DNA from: Acetobacter estunensis
GTDB taxonomy: Bacteria > Pseudomonadota > Alphaproteobacteria > Acetobacterales > Acetobacteraceae
DNA: 32,848 nt
Direction: 5' to 3'
Assembly: GCF_011516945.1 (NCBI RefSeq)
Contig: NZ_WOTH01000032.1
Location: 1 to 32,848 of the forward strand
Both the position numbers and the translations under genes were made by a program. The notes below the pieces were generated by a model. It worked only from the letters and a program-made list of their open reading frames with translations. It had not been told where the DNA came from and made no database searches. This document shows positions 7,201 to 14,584 of this stretch, piece after piece. The stretch's first letter is position 1, and each line of letters opens with the position of its first letter.

Positions 7201-8475
7201 TCACTGCTTGTCGGTGACATTATCCTCAAACATTACCCCGACGCTGACATTCGCGGCGAGATTGATGCGTGACTGCGTGGGCATGTCCTGTGTGACGGAG
7301 TTCTGCACGGCAGCGGCCGCCGTTCCGGCCGCAACACCCATCTGTTGGCCGAGGTTCAGACGCTGGACGTAGTTGAGATTGCCAAGCGCGCTGTAGCTGC
7401 CTTCCGTGTTGGACGTCTGTTCAATGGCCTGACCGAGACCGTTCACGAAAGCTGCCGCTGCCGGCAGGATGAATCGCTGAAATACCAGCGGATCGACACT
7501 GGTGGCCACGCCGCCTTTCATGTCTCCGGGTGCGACCACGAACCCATTGGCATTGAGTGTCTTGCCCTTGTGCATGATCTTGTTGACGCGCACCACGAGA
7601 AGCTGTTCGTGTCCGCTCGCCCGGCTCACCGTTCCGACCAGCCGATCACCTGCAATCGGGCCGCTGTCGGCTTCGAGAATGATCTCGCCTGCGAGATCGC
7701 TGTCCGTCGCCGTGACTGTATGCGCGTAAACGCCGCGCCCTGCGGGAATAATGACATGAGCTTCGTCACGCGCCCCGCGCGGCACTGCCGATGAACTGTC
7801 TTGGTGGGCTGTCTGACCCGCATCTTTCTTTTCGCTATCCCCTTTATCGGCGACGACCACACCCAGATCCTGAACGACGGTAACAGGTGGTGTGCCCACA
7901 ATCTGCGCGCCGAGTTCCATGATGGCCCGCTGATAACGTCCCCTGCGCGCGGTGGCCTCTTTTTCCTCCTGTTCGGTCATGGGCTGTCCGGTGGTTGCCG
8001 ACACCGGAGCAGCATAAGCGGGATCGGTCTGGATCGTTGCGGGCGGCGGCTGCGCTACAATATGCGGGCCGACAGGAGCGGGCGCAGGGATGGGCTGGCT
8101 GTAGCCAACTTCCTGCGGCACCGGGCGCGGTGTAGCCGCAACCGCCTTCTCGGGATCGGGATGGACCACTTTGCCGGGAGCAATATCAGGCCCCCAGGAG
8201 CGCCCGTCGTGCTCAGCCTGCGCGGCCTTTTTCTCATTGTCTTCCTTGCGCATTTTCTCCTGCAGCGGCGTGTCGTGAGTGCCGCCCGGCAACGCACTGA
8301 TATTGGCGGCACGGCCGGGATCCGATTTGATCTCCACGCGGTGCGGACGCATGCCGATCCACAGCACGATGCCCAGGACGGAGAGCAGCACAAAAGCCAT
8401 TCCGAAAATGCGCCGGTTGCCGCCTGCGCTCGCGTGCGAGAACAGATTTTTCACGTTGGGAAGGCGCAGTTTCAT
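7201..8475 (-). CDS. icmE: IcmE/DotG-like (TraO-like) core channel protein with VirB10-type C-terminus
   Basis: This 424-residue protein has a short cytoplasmic start, one membrane segment at about 24-42, a Pro-rich linker (110-165) and a C-terminal VirB10/DotG-like domain (about 250-424, with GDRLVGTVS, LLVVRVNKIMHKGKTL and PLVFQRFILPAAAAFVNGLGQA). DotG/TraO proteins span from the inner to the outer membrane and form the channel core. Its length is close to plasmid TraO (about 430) and far below Legionella DotG (about 1050), so the long pentapeptide repeat region is absent, as expected for a conjugation-type system. The start overlaps the icmK stop (ATGA), which implies coupling. Confidence 0.9.
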   Translation of the reverse strand: MKLRLPNVKNLFSHASAGGNRRIFGMAFVLLSVLGIVLWIGMRPHRVEIKSDPGRAANISALPGGTHDTPLQEKMRKEDNEKKAAQAEHDGRSWGPDIAPGKVVHPDPEKAVAATPRPVPQEVGYSQPIPAPAPVGPHIVAQPPPATIQTDPAYAAPVSATTGQPMTEQEEKEATARRGRYQRAIMELGAQIVGTPPVTVVQDLGVVVADKGDSEKKDAGQTAHQDSSSAVPRGARDEAHVIIPAGRGVYAHTVTATDSDLAGEIILEADSGPIAGDRLVGTVSRASGHEQLLVVRVNKIMHKGKTLNANGFVVAPGDMKGGVATSVDPLVFQRFILPAAAAFVNGLGQAIEQTSNTEGSYSALGNLNYVQRLNLGQQMGVAAGTAAAAVQNSVTQDMPTQSRINLAANVSVGVMFEDNVTDKQ

Positions 8476-9431
8476 TGGTTCATATCCTTCAGCGCGGCTG
8501 AGACCGTGCGGCCGGACGCAGACAGCAGGATGTAGGGGGTCTGACGAAAAGCGTAGAGCGTGTAGCCATCTTCGCCGTTTTCGGAACTATCCCACGCGGG
8601 CGTCATCAGTTTCAGTCGGGTGCGCAGATACATCTCCGATCCAATCCGCCAGCCTCTTGCTTCATCGGGCGAGAGCCCCTCGATCGACTGTGGAACAGCC
8701 GATGCGGGCGGGATGCCGGAAAGCATGGCGTTCATGAACGGCTGCGCCGTGCCCGGCGCACTCTCCTGCGTGTTGAGATCGGCCTTGGCGTTGGGCCCAT
8801 CCTCACTGACCCGAATGGTGAGGTTGTCGTCATAGGTGCCGCGACCGGCCACGAGCAGGAACGAGATCGGCTTGGGAGCGTCCTTGAGTGTCACCAGAAG
8901 GCCGCCACGGGGCACAAGTGAGAGCGGCTCGATGTTGAGCGTATTGGAGCCTTTCGCGGGAACGCAGGTGTAAAAGCCCATGGTCTGCACGGCTGGAGAT
9001 CCACCGCCTCCCTTGGTGTCGGAGCAGTTCATACCCCCGTCGGGATTGGCCGAACGTCCGTTAGTGTTCCAGGCGATCGGCCACGGCGCGCCTGTGCGGT
9101 CCACAAACGAAATCGCAGTCGGGTAGCCCTTGGAGGTGAAAATCAGGCTGGTCTGCTGGCCTGGCGCGAAAGAGACGCGGATCGCAGGGCGGTTATTGGG
9201 CGTTGCCACCTCGGTCGCCACCTGCTCCTTGGCCCGCTCGGCCGCCTTGATGCGGTGGCCCAGCTCAAGGATCATCCTGGGGCTCAGTGGAATGGCGTCA
9301 TCGGCAGCGGCTTCGCGATCCTGATCGTCCTGCGAGGGCTGATCGGAAGGGGCGGGGGCAGGCTGGGCGTAAGCCGCGCCCGTGGTGACGACGAGCGCAA
9401 GGCTCACCGCCACGAGAAGGGATGTTCGCAT
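8472..9431 (-). CDS. icmK: IcmK/DotH-like (TraN-like) outer-membrane core protein
   Basis: This 319-residue exported protein has a clear signal peptide (MRTSLLVAVSLALVVTTGAAYA, cleavage before Q23). The segment IRVSFAPGQQTSLIFTSKGYPTAISFVDRTGAPWP (about residues 85-120) matches the DotH/TraN secretin-like core family, which forms the outer-membrane ring with DotC and DotD. The ATG at 9431 is chosen because GAGGA lies 5 nt upstream and it opens directly on the signal peptide. A GTG at 9443 overlapping the icmL stop would add four residues but has no ribosome binding site. DotC and DotD partners are not visible nearby, although the TcpQ-like protein at 13215 could fill part of that role (inference). 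Confidence 0.9.
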   Translation of the reverse strand: MRTSLLVAVSLALVVTTGAAYAQPAPAPSDQPSQDDQDREAAADDAIPLSPRMILELGHRIKAAERAKEQVATEVATPNNRPAIRVSFAPGQQTSLIFTSKGYPTAISFVDRTGAPWPIAWNTNGRSANPDGGMNCSDTKGGGGSPAVQTMGFYTCVPAKGSNTLNIEPLSLVPRGGLLVTLKDAPKPISFLLVAGRGTYDDNLTIRVSEDGPNAKADLNTQESAPGTAQPFMNAMLSGIPPASAVPQSIEGLSPDEARGWRIGSEMYLRTRLKLMTPAWDSSENGEDGYTLYAFRQTPYILLSASGRTVSAALKDMNQ

Positions 9432-9439
9432 GGCGGTCC

Positions 9440-10069
9440 TCACATCGGGCGAGCGACGAATTGGGAGATCGCCAATCCATCGGGGTGATCGGGATCATCG
9501 ACGCGCGTGACCGTAACGGTCGCCAATAAGGTCTGAGTATTCTCCTGATTGACGTTTTCGCAGGTCTGCACGAACGGAATCTGCACGACGTAGCGTCGCT
9601 GACCGTTGATGATGGTTTCGTCTTTAATCGTCGGCGCGCGCGTGGGCTGCGCGTAACACAGGAGCTTGGCTTCCTTCAGTTTTGCAAGGTTGCCCTGCTT
9701 GACGAACTCCTGGGCAAAGGACTGCCAGCCTTCGATCGTATAATGACTGCCGGCGACATTAAGCTGTGTCGCGTAGTCACGATAGTTGATGTTGTAGGGA
9801 GCCAGAGACCATTTCAGCACCCATGACAGGAAATCGCGCTGCCCGAGGACGGGAGTATCGAGCGCAATCGCCGGGCGGGGCGATCCCACGCCATCGACAA
9901 AGAAGTAACGTGGGGCGGGGCGAGTGGCCCAGGCATGCAGAAGCAGGCCAATGGCGAGAACATTGACCCCGCCCTGAACGAGATTCAGCCACAGGCTTCG
10001 TTCGACCACCTTTCCCTGAAAGTCAGGATCGCTCAGGCGGCGTGTGAGTGAGTCGGAAGGCCGTCCCAT
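9440..10069 (-). CDS. icmL: IcmL/DotI-like (TraM-like) inner-membrane protein
   Basis: This 209-residue bitopic protein has a cytoplasmic N-terminus, one membrane segment at about 27-46 and a periplasmic domain. The periplasmic part (LSWVLKWSLAPYNINYRDYATQLN, later RRYVVQIPFVQTCENVN) matches DotI/IcmL and TraM, whose fold resembles VirB8. It is the first gene of the eight-gene secretion operon. GGGAG lies 9 nt before the ATG. Upstream is a 120-nt leader with an AGTCGCA box and a stem-loop followed by six T, so entry into the operon may be attenuated. A regulator gene precedes it on the same strand. Confidence 0.9.
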   Translation of the reverse strand: MGRPSDSLTRRLSDPDFQGKVVERSLWLNLVQGGVNVLAIGLLLHAWATRPAPRYFFVDGVGSPRPAIALDTPVLGQRDFLSWVLKWSLAPYNINYRDYATQLNVAGSHYTIEGWQSFAQEFVKQGNLAKLKEAKLLCYAQPTRAPTIKDETIINGQRRYVVQIPFVQTCENVNQENTQTLLATVTVTRVDDPDHPDGLAISQFVARPM

Positions 10070-10103
10070 TTCAGACGGCTCCCGTTTGGGGGTATGCGAG
10101 AAG

Positions 10104-10152
10104 AAAAAACATCGGTCAGCCTCGGGTTGCGTGATGCTGCCCTCAGACTGAC
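10104..10152 (-). terminator. Terminator-like stem-loop with U6 in the leader of the icmL operon
   Basis: On the minus strand GTCAG-CT-GGG (from 10152) pairs with CCC-AG-CTGAC (to 10115), giving 10 base pairs with small internal mismatches around a 13-nt loop. T6 follows at 10109-10104 after a 5-nt spacer. It lies between the box at 10162-10168 and the icmL start at 10069. It could end transcription from the upstream regulator gene or act as an attenuator for the operon. Confidence 0.45.
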
Positions 10153-10161
10153 GGACGCGCG

Positions 10162-10168
10162 TGCGACT
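10162..10168 (-). promoter_or_regulatory. AGTCGCA box upstream of icmL
   Basis: The minus strand reads GTACAGTCGCACGCGC, 92 nt before the icmL start and just downstream of the stop of the regulator gene at 10190. This is the largest box-to-start distance in the window. Confidence 0.55.
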
Positions 10169-10189
10169 GTACGCGGTGACCTTGCGTTT

Positions 10190-10963
10190 TTATGTTGTCG
10201 GTTGAGAATCGAAAGGACGCGACCGAGACATCAAGCTTTCAATTTTATCGGTCAGTTCCGGTATGCCGGCTGCGAGATCCGCGATGTCCCCTAGCGCCTG
10301 AATATGATTTGCGATGAGCGCGCGCGCAAACGGTGCGGACGGGGCTGCTTTTGTCGGCGCTACGCAATCGAGGGGCGCTCCGAGGCACGAGCCAATCAGG
10401 GCGAGCGTGCCCATCGAAGGATCTCTCAGACCGCGAGAAAGCAGGGCAAGAGTCGGGATCTTCATGTCCAGCTTGTCATGAAGCTCGGGCAGGTCTATAT
10501 TCCGTAGCATACAGCAAGTATTCAGATACCGGCCCAGTTCAACCATGACTGGCTTGCGTCTGAGACCCGCTTTCTCGGTTTCGTCGAGCATATTGTGGCT
10601 CTGGCGAAACGCTACGATCTGGTCATTACATCTGACCACGTCGGGCATGAGAGGATTGAGGGATCCCACCAGCTGCGCAACATCGGCACCCCATTTGACG
10701 CTTCCTACGTCGGGAAACGGAGTGATCGAATAGATACCGACAGGCGCGAGTTCCGCAAATGTCAGCTCAAGCCCGTCCATAAATTGTCGGTATTTGCTGT
10801 ACAGAAACGGGCGGCCTTCCTCCATGAGGATGAGATCGCGAATCTCCAGTCCCGTAAATGACGATATGCGTGTCCATGGCATGTCCTGCCCGGTACGCAG
10901 TTGTCTTAATCGGTCGGAGAAAACGGCATAAAACCGCTCACCAGCCTCTTTGTCAGCCTGCAT
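10190..10963 (-). CDS. Double-HTH XRE-like regulator, paralogue of the gene at 12296
   Basis: This 257-residue protein is a likely DNA-binding regulator. It aligns along its length with the regulator at 12296-13030: an N-terminal HTH-like region (about 12-70), a shared linker motif YSITPFPD (78-85, against YSIKPLPD), a matching NPLMPDVV region (103-110) and a second HTH-like region (about 140-203) ending in RDPSMGTLALIG, against RNPSMDTLIRIG. The HTH residues are more degenerate than in the paralogue. The start at 10963 is preceded by GGAAAGAGAG and matches the MQA start of the paralogue. A 17-bp sequence identical to one upstream of the paralogue lies 31 nt before the start. It probably controls the adjacent transfer operons (inference). 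Confidence 0.75.
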   Translation of the reverse strand: MQADKEAGERFYAVFSDRLRQLRTGQDMPWTRISSFTGLEIRDLILMEEGRPFLYSKYRQFMDGLELTFAELAPVGIYSITPFPDVGSVKWGADVAQLVGSLNPLMPDVVRCNDQIVAFRQSHNMLDETEKAGLRRKPVMVELGRYLNTCCMLRNIDLPELHDKLDMKIPTLALLSRGLRDPSMGTLALIGSCLGAPLDCVAPTKAAPSAPFARALIANHIQALGDIADLAAGIPELTDKIESLMSRSRPFDSQPTT

Positions 10964-10994
10964 CTCTCTCTTTCCGTTCGTATGTGTCTCTTCG

Positions 10995-11011
10995 TTCTCA
11001 GCAGGCGCTGA
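10995..11011 (-). promoter_or_regulatory. Palindromic operator-like repeat, copy 1
   Basis: On the minus strand the sequence is TCAGCGCCTGCTGAGAA, with inverted arms TCAGC and GCTGA around GCCT. The same 17 bp occur at 13067-13083 upstream of the paralogous regulator. It lies 31 nt before the start at 10963. It is a likely binding site for one or both double-HTH proteins. Confidence 0.65.
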
Positions 11012-11139
11012 CCCCAGACCTTTGTGGCCTGACGGCGCACGGAAGATAATGGTGCTGTACGTTCTGACAATCCGTAGATTGCTCGTGGAACGTATTTCGA
11101 ACGACAAAACGAACGATGGAGATAGGAGAAAGGTTGCGA

Positions 11140-12195
11140 TTAAACGGCGCTGCGCATGATCTGGCTTTGTTTATGGCGACGGCTGATGCGGCGTCCATTG
11201 CGTCGAGGCGTCCAGAAGAAAAAGCCTGTTTTACCGAGGCACTCGCGCTGGATATAGTCAAGCTCCGCGATCCGAATAGGTGCAATCGTAGGATCGTAGT
11301 CTGCCCGCAGTTCCTTTTTGCGACGACGCGGCAGGTGCAGCCATGAACTCCGACTCACAATCGTGCGTTCACTAAGGAGAAATGCTTCTGCGATGGCGGA
11401 CGGGGCCTGATTGGCGAAATGCCGGTAGGCCAATTCGTTCTCCATCTCCTGCGTCCAGGCGGTGACCATTGGTGATTTACGTGCGCCGCGGTTCTTCTTG
11501 AACCCGATGACGAGTTGCGAAGGTGAATCTTTTACCATCCATCGCCGTCCGCAGCGCTCATCCGGGGTAAGACGTGACGCCTGCTCCCATGTCAGCACAA
11601 TAGATGGGTCGGTCGGGATCGCGCCCGGCAACGCCGGAAGGCTCATGCGTCGCCTTTTACTCGAAACACTCCGAACGGTGCGTTTCAGGGCCGCTGCAAT
11701 ATGACGAATAGGTGTTCCCCGGCTCCATTCCGTAGCCAGATAATTCGCGTCGGCCTCCTTCCATGAGGCGAGAAGACGGGGCGGAAGACCGAGAGCAGCG
11801 CGCTTCGACTTAACGCTTCGAACGGTTCTGCCGAGCGAGGAAGCGATATTTTTGATGGGGCTACCGGCGAGCCACTGCCGGGTGAGCCGGGCAAGGTCGC
11901 CGAAGCACCAACTGTGATTTGTCGTGTTTTGCGGAAGAGGCGCTCGATTAAGGGATACGCCCGCTTCTCGGACCAAAGCGTCAAGCTCAAACCGGTTAAG
12001 GGACAACGCCGCACAGATATAGGCGGCGTTTATGCCTTTCCCGGCCATTTCGACGCCCAGTTCCCGCCATTGGGAGGGCCGCAGAAAATCATGGGGGATC
12101 GCAGGCTCGGATATGCACTCATCGCGAGGCGCAAAGAGTTGCTGGATACCAAAATGAAGAGCCGGAACTTCATTGAGGAGATTGGCAGCGAGCAT
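11140..12195 (-). CDS. Tandem Myb/HTH-like DNA-binding protein, unknown function
   Basis: This 351-residue protein is built from repeated HTH-like units of about 45 residues. Two are very similar and contain IKNIASSLGRTVRSVKSKRAALGLP and IRHIAAALKRTVRSVSSKRRRMSLP, each opened by a Trp. A third reads WTQEMENELAYRH...AIAEAFLLSERTIVSRSSWLHLP, and a more distant unit lies near the N-terminus (SQWRELGVEMAGKGINAAYICAALSLNRFELDAL). The pattern resembles Myb/SANT-like or GcrA-like DNA-binding units. No enzyme motif is seen. The start at 12195 has AAGG 8 nt upstream; a TTG at 12246 would add 17 residues. It lies between the two double-HTH regulators, so a role in control or nucleoprotein formation on the plasmid is likely but unproven. 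Confidence 0.7.
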   Translation of the reverse strand: MLAANLLNEVPALHFGIQQLFAPRDECISEPAIPHDFLRPSQWRELGVEMAGKGINAAYICAALSLNRFELDALVREAGVSLNRAPLPQNTTNHSWCFGDLARLTRQWLAGSPIKNIASSLGRTVRSVKSKRAALGLPPRLLASWKEADANYLATEWSRGTPIRHIAAALKRTVRSVSSKRRRMSLPALPGAIPTDPSIVLTWEQASRLTPDERCGRRWMVKDSPSQLVIGFKKNRGARKSPMVTAWTQEMENELAYRHFANQAPSAIAEAFLLSERTIVSRSSWLHLPRRRKKELRADYDPTIAPIRIAELDYIQRECLGKTGFFFWTPRRNGRRISRRHKQSQIMRSAV

Positions 12196-12295
12196 GTGCG
12201 AAACCTTGGATCGTTTAGATGATCCCAAAGCGATACACGCGCCCAATACGAAACGTCAATAAAAAACGTGCGCCCTAAAAAGGTTCTCTAGCAGC

Positions 12296-13030
12296 CTACT
12301 GATCGTCTTTGAGGGATTCGAGAAGAAAGATGATCCCTCTTATGGTTGGTGTTGAGGCTGAGAGAGCCCGTAGCTTACTCAGCCGTACGGACAGATTTAT
12401 TCTGGAGTTCGGATGATCTCCGTCAGGTAAAAACTCGTCGAGAGGCACCATCAAGGCTTCTCCGATCCGGATCAATGTATCCATTGATGGATTTCGGACA
12501 CCATTCTCAATGACGTGGAGGGTGCGGCGCCCCATATTTGTGACTGATGCCAGCTCGACTTGAGTCAGGCCGCGCTCTTCGCGCACAGCACGAACTCTCT
12601 CGCCTAACGATATGAGAATTGGTGACGTGGTATCCGTTTCTGATTCGCCCGCGTCCGTGCCAAGTATTTGCGCCAATTTCTCAAAGTGACTGAGTAGCGG
12701 ATCAAGATTGTGCGCTAATGAAGCCGCTTCACAACCGAGCTTCTGCGCTTTATCGAGGGCTGTTTTAGTTGGTTGGTCTGGTAAAGGTTTGATGGAATAG
12801 AGGTCAGAACCCACTATATCCTTCGTGAAAAGGCCGAGGTTGGAAATAACTCGATGATAAAGTTCGAATAAGGTGTTCTCACCTCGCTCGATCTTGGAGA
12901 TTGTACTTTGTTGTGTATCAGTTATATACGCCATCTTGAGCGTAGTTAAGTTTCGCTCATGCCGAATATTCCTAATTTTCTCGGCTAAATTATGCCTGAA
13001 TTCGGCGGCTGGATCATTCTTTGCCTGCAT
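12296..13030 (-). CDS. Double XRE-family HTH regulator
   Basis: This 244-residue protein has two XRE/Cro-type HTH domains. The first (about 15-70) contains LAEKIRNIRHERNLTTLKMAYITD followed by STISKIERGEN. The second (about 143-203) contains LGERVRAVREERGLTQVELASVTN and TLHVIENGVRNPSMDTLIRIGEAL, a textbook XRE signature. The gene is divergent from the transfer operon that starts at 13215. The shared 17-bp palindromic operator lies 36 nt upstream, in the 184-bp divergent region. It probably represses its own gene and possibly the divergent operon. Its base composition is more AT-rich than that of the transfer genes. Confidence 0.88.
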   Translation of the reverse strand: MQAKNDPAAEFRHNLAEKIRNIRHERNLTTLKMAYITDTQQSTISKIERGENTLFELYHRVISNLGLFTKDIVGSDLYSIKPLPDQPTKTALDKAQKLGCEAASLAHNLDPLLSHFEKLAQILGTDAGESETDTTSPILISLGERVRAVREERGLTQVELASVTNMGRRTLHVIENGVRNPSMDTLIRIGEALMVPLDEFLPDGDHPNSRINLSVRLSKLRALSASTPTIRGIIFLLESLKDDQ

Positions 13031-13066
13031 CTCGGGTTTCTCACTCGTTCACAGCTATCGGTTCAA

Positions 13067-13083
13067 TTCTCAGCAGGCGCTGA
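13067..13083 (-). promoter_or_regulatory. Palindromic operator-like repeat, copy 2
   Basis: This is identical over 17 bp to 10995-11011, with arms TCAGC and GCTGA around GCCT on the minus strand. It lies between the divergent regulator (start 13030) and the plus-strand operon (start 13215), where a bound regulator could affect both directions. Confidence 0.65.
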
Positions 13084-13164
13084 TTACGCGCGCATGATGC
13101 ACGTGTCCCCGCTTGATAGACGAGACCGGTGCGCGAGGGAAACGACAAGGCATAGCGGCAGCTC

Positions 13165-13171
13165 AGTCGCA
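13165..13171 (+). promoter_or_regulatory. AGTCGCA box upstream of the second transfer operon
   Basis: The sequence reads GCTCAGTCGCACG and ends exactly 43 nt before the ATG at 13215. In the leader ATGGG (about 13186) can pair with CCCAT, which includes part of the start codon, with GAGGAG in the loop. This pairing is short. Confidence 0.6.
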
Positions 13172-13214
13172 CGATCATGCGTCACGATGGGTAAACGTCC
13201 GATGAGGAGTTCCC

Positions 13215-13595
13215 ATGTTTGCGTTTGTTCTTGTTCCGTATTTACACGGTATGCCTCCCGCGTCGTCGCAGGCAGTGACTGAGCCAGCCGTCTCACTCCC
13301 CGCGTCCGCACCTGTCACATCCGAGCCACTTGCTGCACCCAAGATACCCACGCGCCCTGCGGTTCCATTCGCGCGCGGCTTCGGTCGCGACGTACCCCTC
13401 GCCTTTGCTGCGCGGCAGATCGTGCCCGCGAGACTAAGCGTGGGGTTCGGTCAGGGCGTGGATCCAGAGCGACACGTGAACTGGCAAGGAGGTCGCCCCT
13501 GGCCAACAGTTCTGTCTGATGTCGCAAAGACGACCGACAGTACCGTTCGTTTCACGTCAGGGCGCGTGGATTTTCTCTCAAACAAATCCCGTTAG
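13215..13595 (+). CDS. Exported TcpQ-like / secretin N0-like domain protein
   Basis: This 126-residue protein has a hydrophobic N-terminus (residues 2-13) and a Pro/Ala-rich stretch. Its C-terminal domain contains QIVPARLSVGFGQGVD, then VNWQGGRPWPTVLSDVAKTT. This pattern is typical of TcpQ-like domains, which resemble the N0 fold of secretins and of DotD/TraH. It may therefore help assemble the outer-membrane ring around IcmK/DotH (inference). The start is supported by GAGGAG 5 nt upstream and by the AGTCGCA box at 43 nt. The N-terminus lacks the usual basic residues and lipobox, so export by a standard signal peptide is uncertain. It is the first gene of the plus-strand transfer operon. Confidence 0.65.
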   Translation: MFAFVLVPYLHGMPPASSQAVTEPAVSLPASAPVTSEPLAAPKIPTRPAVPFARGFGRDVPLAFAARQIVPARLSVGFGQGVDPERHVNWQGGRPWPTVLSDVAKTTDSTVRFTSGRVDFLSNKSR

Positions 13596-13634
13596 TCGCA
13601 CGCGGATGCGCTGGAATGGTCCTATCCATTTCAG
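13594..13634 (+). promoter_or_regulatory. AGTCGCA box and stem-loop before the gene at 13644
   Basis: AGTCGCA lies at 13594-13600, 43 nt before the ATG at 13644. CTGGAATGG (13611-13619) pairs with CCATTTCAG (13626-13634) through nine pairs, one of them G-U, around a 6-nt loop. The 3' arm takes the first two bases of AGGAGG (13633-13638), the ribosome binding site. Confidence 0.6.
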
Positions 13635-13643
13635 GAGGTCGTC

Positions 13644-14012
13644 ATGAATGAGCCCGTCGAGGCCCCATCACCCCCAAACATCTCTCTGGCACTGACCGGT
13701 GTAACCGACGTCCTGTGTGCCCAAAACGGACACACCTCGGATCCAAGCCGCGACCCAACGGTGCTGAATCATGCCCGTTCACTTCTTGTGGCGCTTCCCA
13801 GTGCGGAACGCCGCGTCTTCGTTGAGGAGGCCATTGGCAAGGGAGGCACGAGCGCCAGCCTGATGCAAAGCGCGATTGAAGCGGACGCCGATCTACGCCG
13901 CTGGGCGGCCGACATGGAGAGGCTTGCTCTTGACGACGCGATTTTTGCGCCGTCCCGGCTCGATCTCGTGCGCGATGTGCTGGTCGCGGAGAAAAGGGGG
14001 GCATCCGAATGA
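13644..14012 (+). CDS. Hypothetical protein of the transfer operon
   Basis: This is a 122-residue protein that I do not recognise. It has no signal peptide or membrane segment, so it is probably cytoplasmic. The C-terminal half is helical and acidic (SAIEADADLRRWAADMERLALDDAIF). A strong AGGAGG lies 5 nt before the ATG, partly inside a leader stem-loop. Its stop overlaps the next start by 4 bp (ATGA), so it is translationally coupled to an exported protein of the same operon. A role in assembly or regulation of the transfer apparatus is inferred only from location. Confidence 0.7.
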   Translation: MNEPVEAPSPPNISLALTGVTDVLCAQNGHTSDPSRDPTVLNHARSLLVALPSAERRVFVEEAIGKGGTSASLMQSAIEADADLRRWAADMERLALDDAIFAPSRLDLVRDVLVAEKRGASE

Positions 14013-14584
14013 AGAGGCTGGCGCTACTGGTGGGTGCCGTTGTCGCCTTCGGGCCGCTGACGGGTCACGCCCAGACAAGCTCGGCCACGACCACCGCTAC
14101 GACAACCCAGGGAAGCGCGAACTGCGGCGTTCTGACGCAGGCCGCCGCCAACGCTCTCAACGGGCGTCTCGAGGCCAATAACTCTTATGAAAAACAGCCC
14201 GAAGCCGTCGGGACGCTGAGCTGTCTCGACAGTATCTTCAGCGGCACCGGACTCAATCTGATCTCGAATATCACCAATCCTGGGGCGATGATCGACTCTC
14301 TTCTCAACAATGTAGAGGGACAGATCTGCAGCGCCGCGCAATCGGCGTGGAACGGCACCGTGGGGGCCGCGCAGCAATGCGGTCTTGGCCTCAACGGTGT
14401 CAATCTGGGGCTCGGACTGGACACTGGGGGCGGCCTCATGTGCCCCTCCCTCAACTTTGGAGGCGATGGTCCGCAGCTTGGCTCGGTAGGTGTCGGAAAC
14501 AGCACGAGCAATTTCTACAATAATGGCGTGCCGCAACTCCCGACCGGTTATTCGGACACGACCCCATCGGGAGGTATTTTCTGA
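14009..14584 (+). CDS. Exported transfer-operon protein, possible TraV counterpart
   Basis: This 191-residue protein has a clear signal peptide (MKRLALLVGAVVAFGPLTGHA, cleavage before Q22). The mature part is Thr/Ser- and Gly-rich and holds five cysteines (contexts SANCG, TLSCL, GQICS, QQCGL, LMCPS), which suggests periplasmic disulfides and possibly work for the Dsb-like protein at 20142. I do not recognise a domain. In IncI plasmids traV, traW and traX lie before traY; here three genes lie directly before the traY/dotA homologue and the first two are of similar size to TraV and TraW. That match is positional only. The start overlaps the previous gene, and the stop overlaps the next start by one base. 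Confidence 0.7.
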   Translation: MKRLALLVGAVVAFGPLTGHAQTSSATTTATTTQGSANCGVLTQAAANALNGRLEANNSYEKQPEAVGTLSCLDSIFSGTGLNLISNITNPGAMIDSLLNNVEGQICSAAQSAWNGTVGAAQQCGLGLNGVNLGLGLDTGGGLMCPSLNFGGDGPQLGSVGVGNSTSNFYNNGVPQLPTGYSDTTPSGGIF

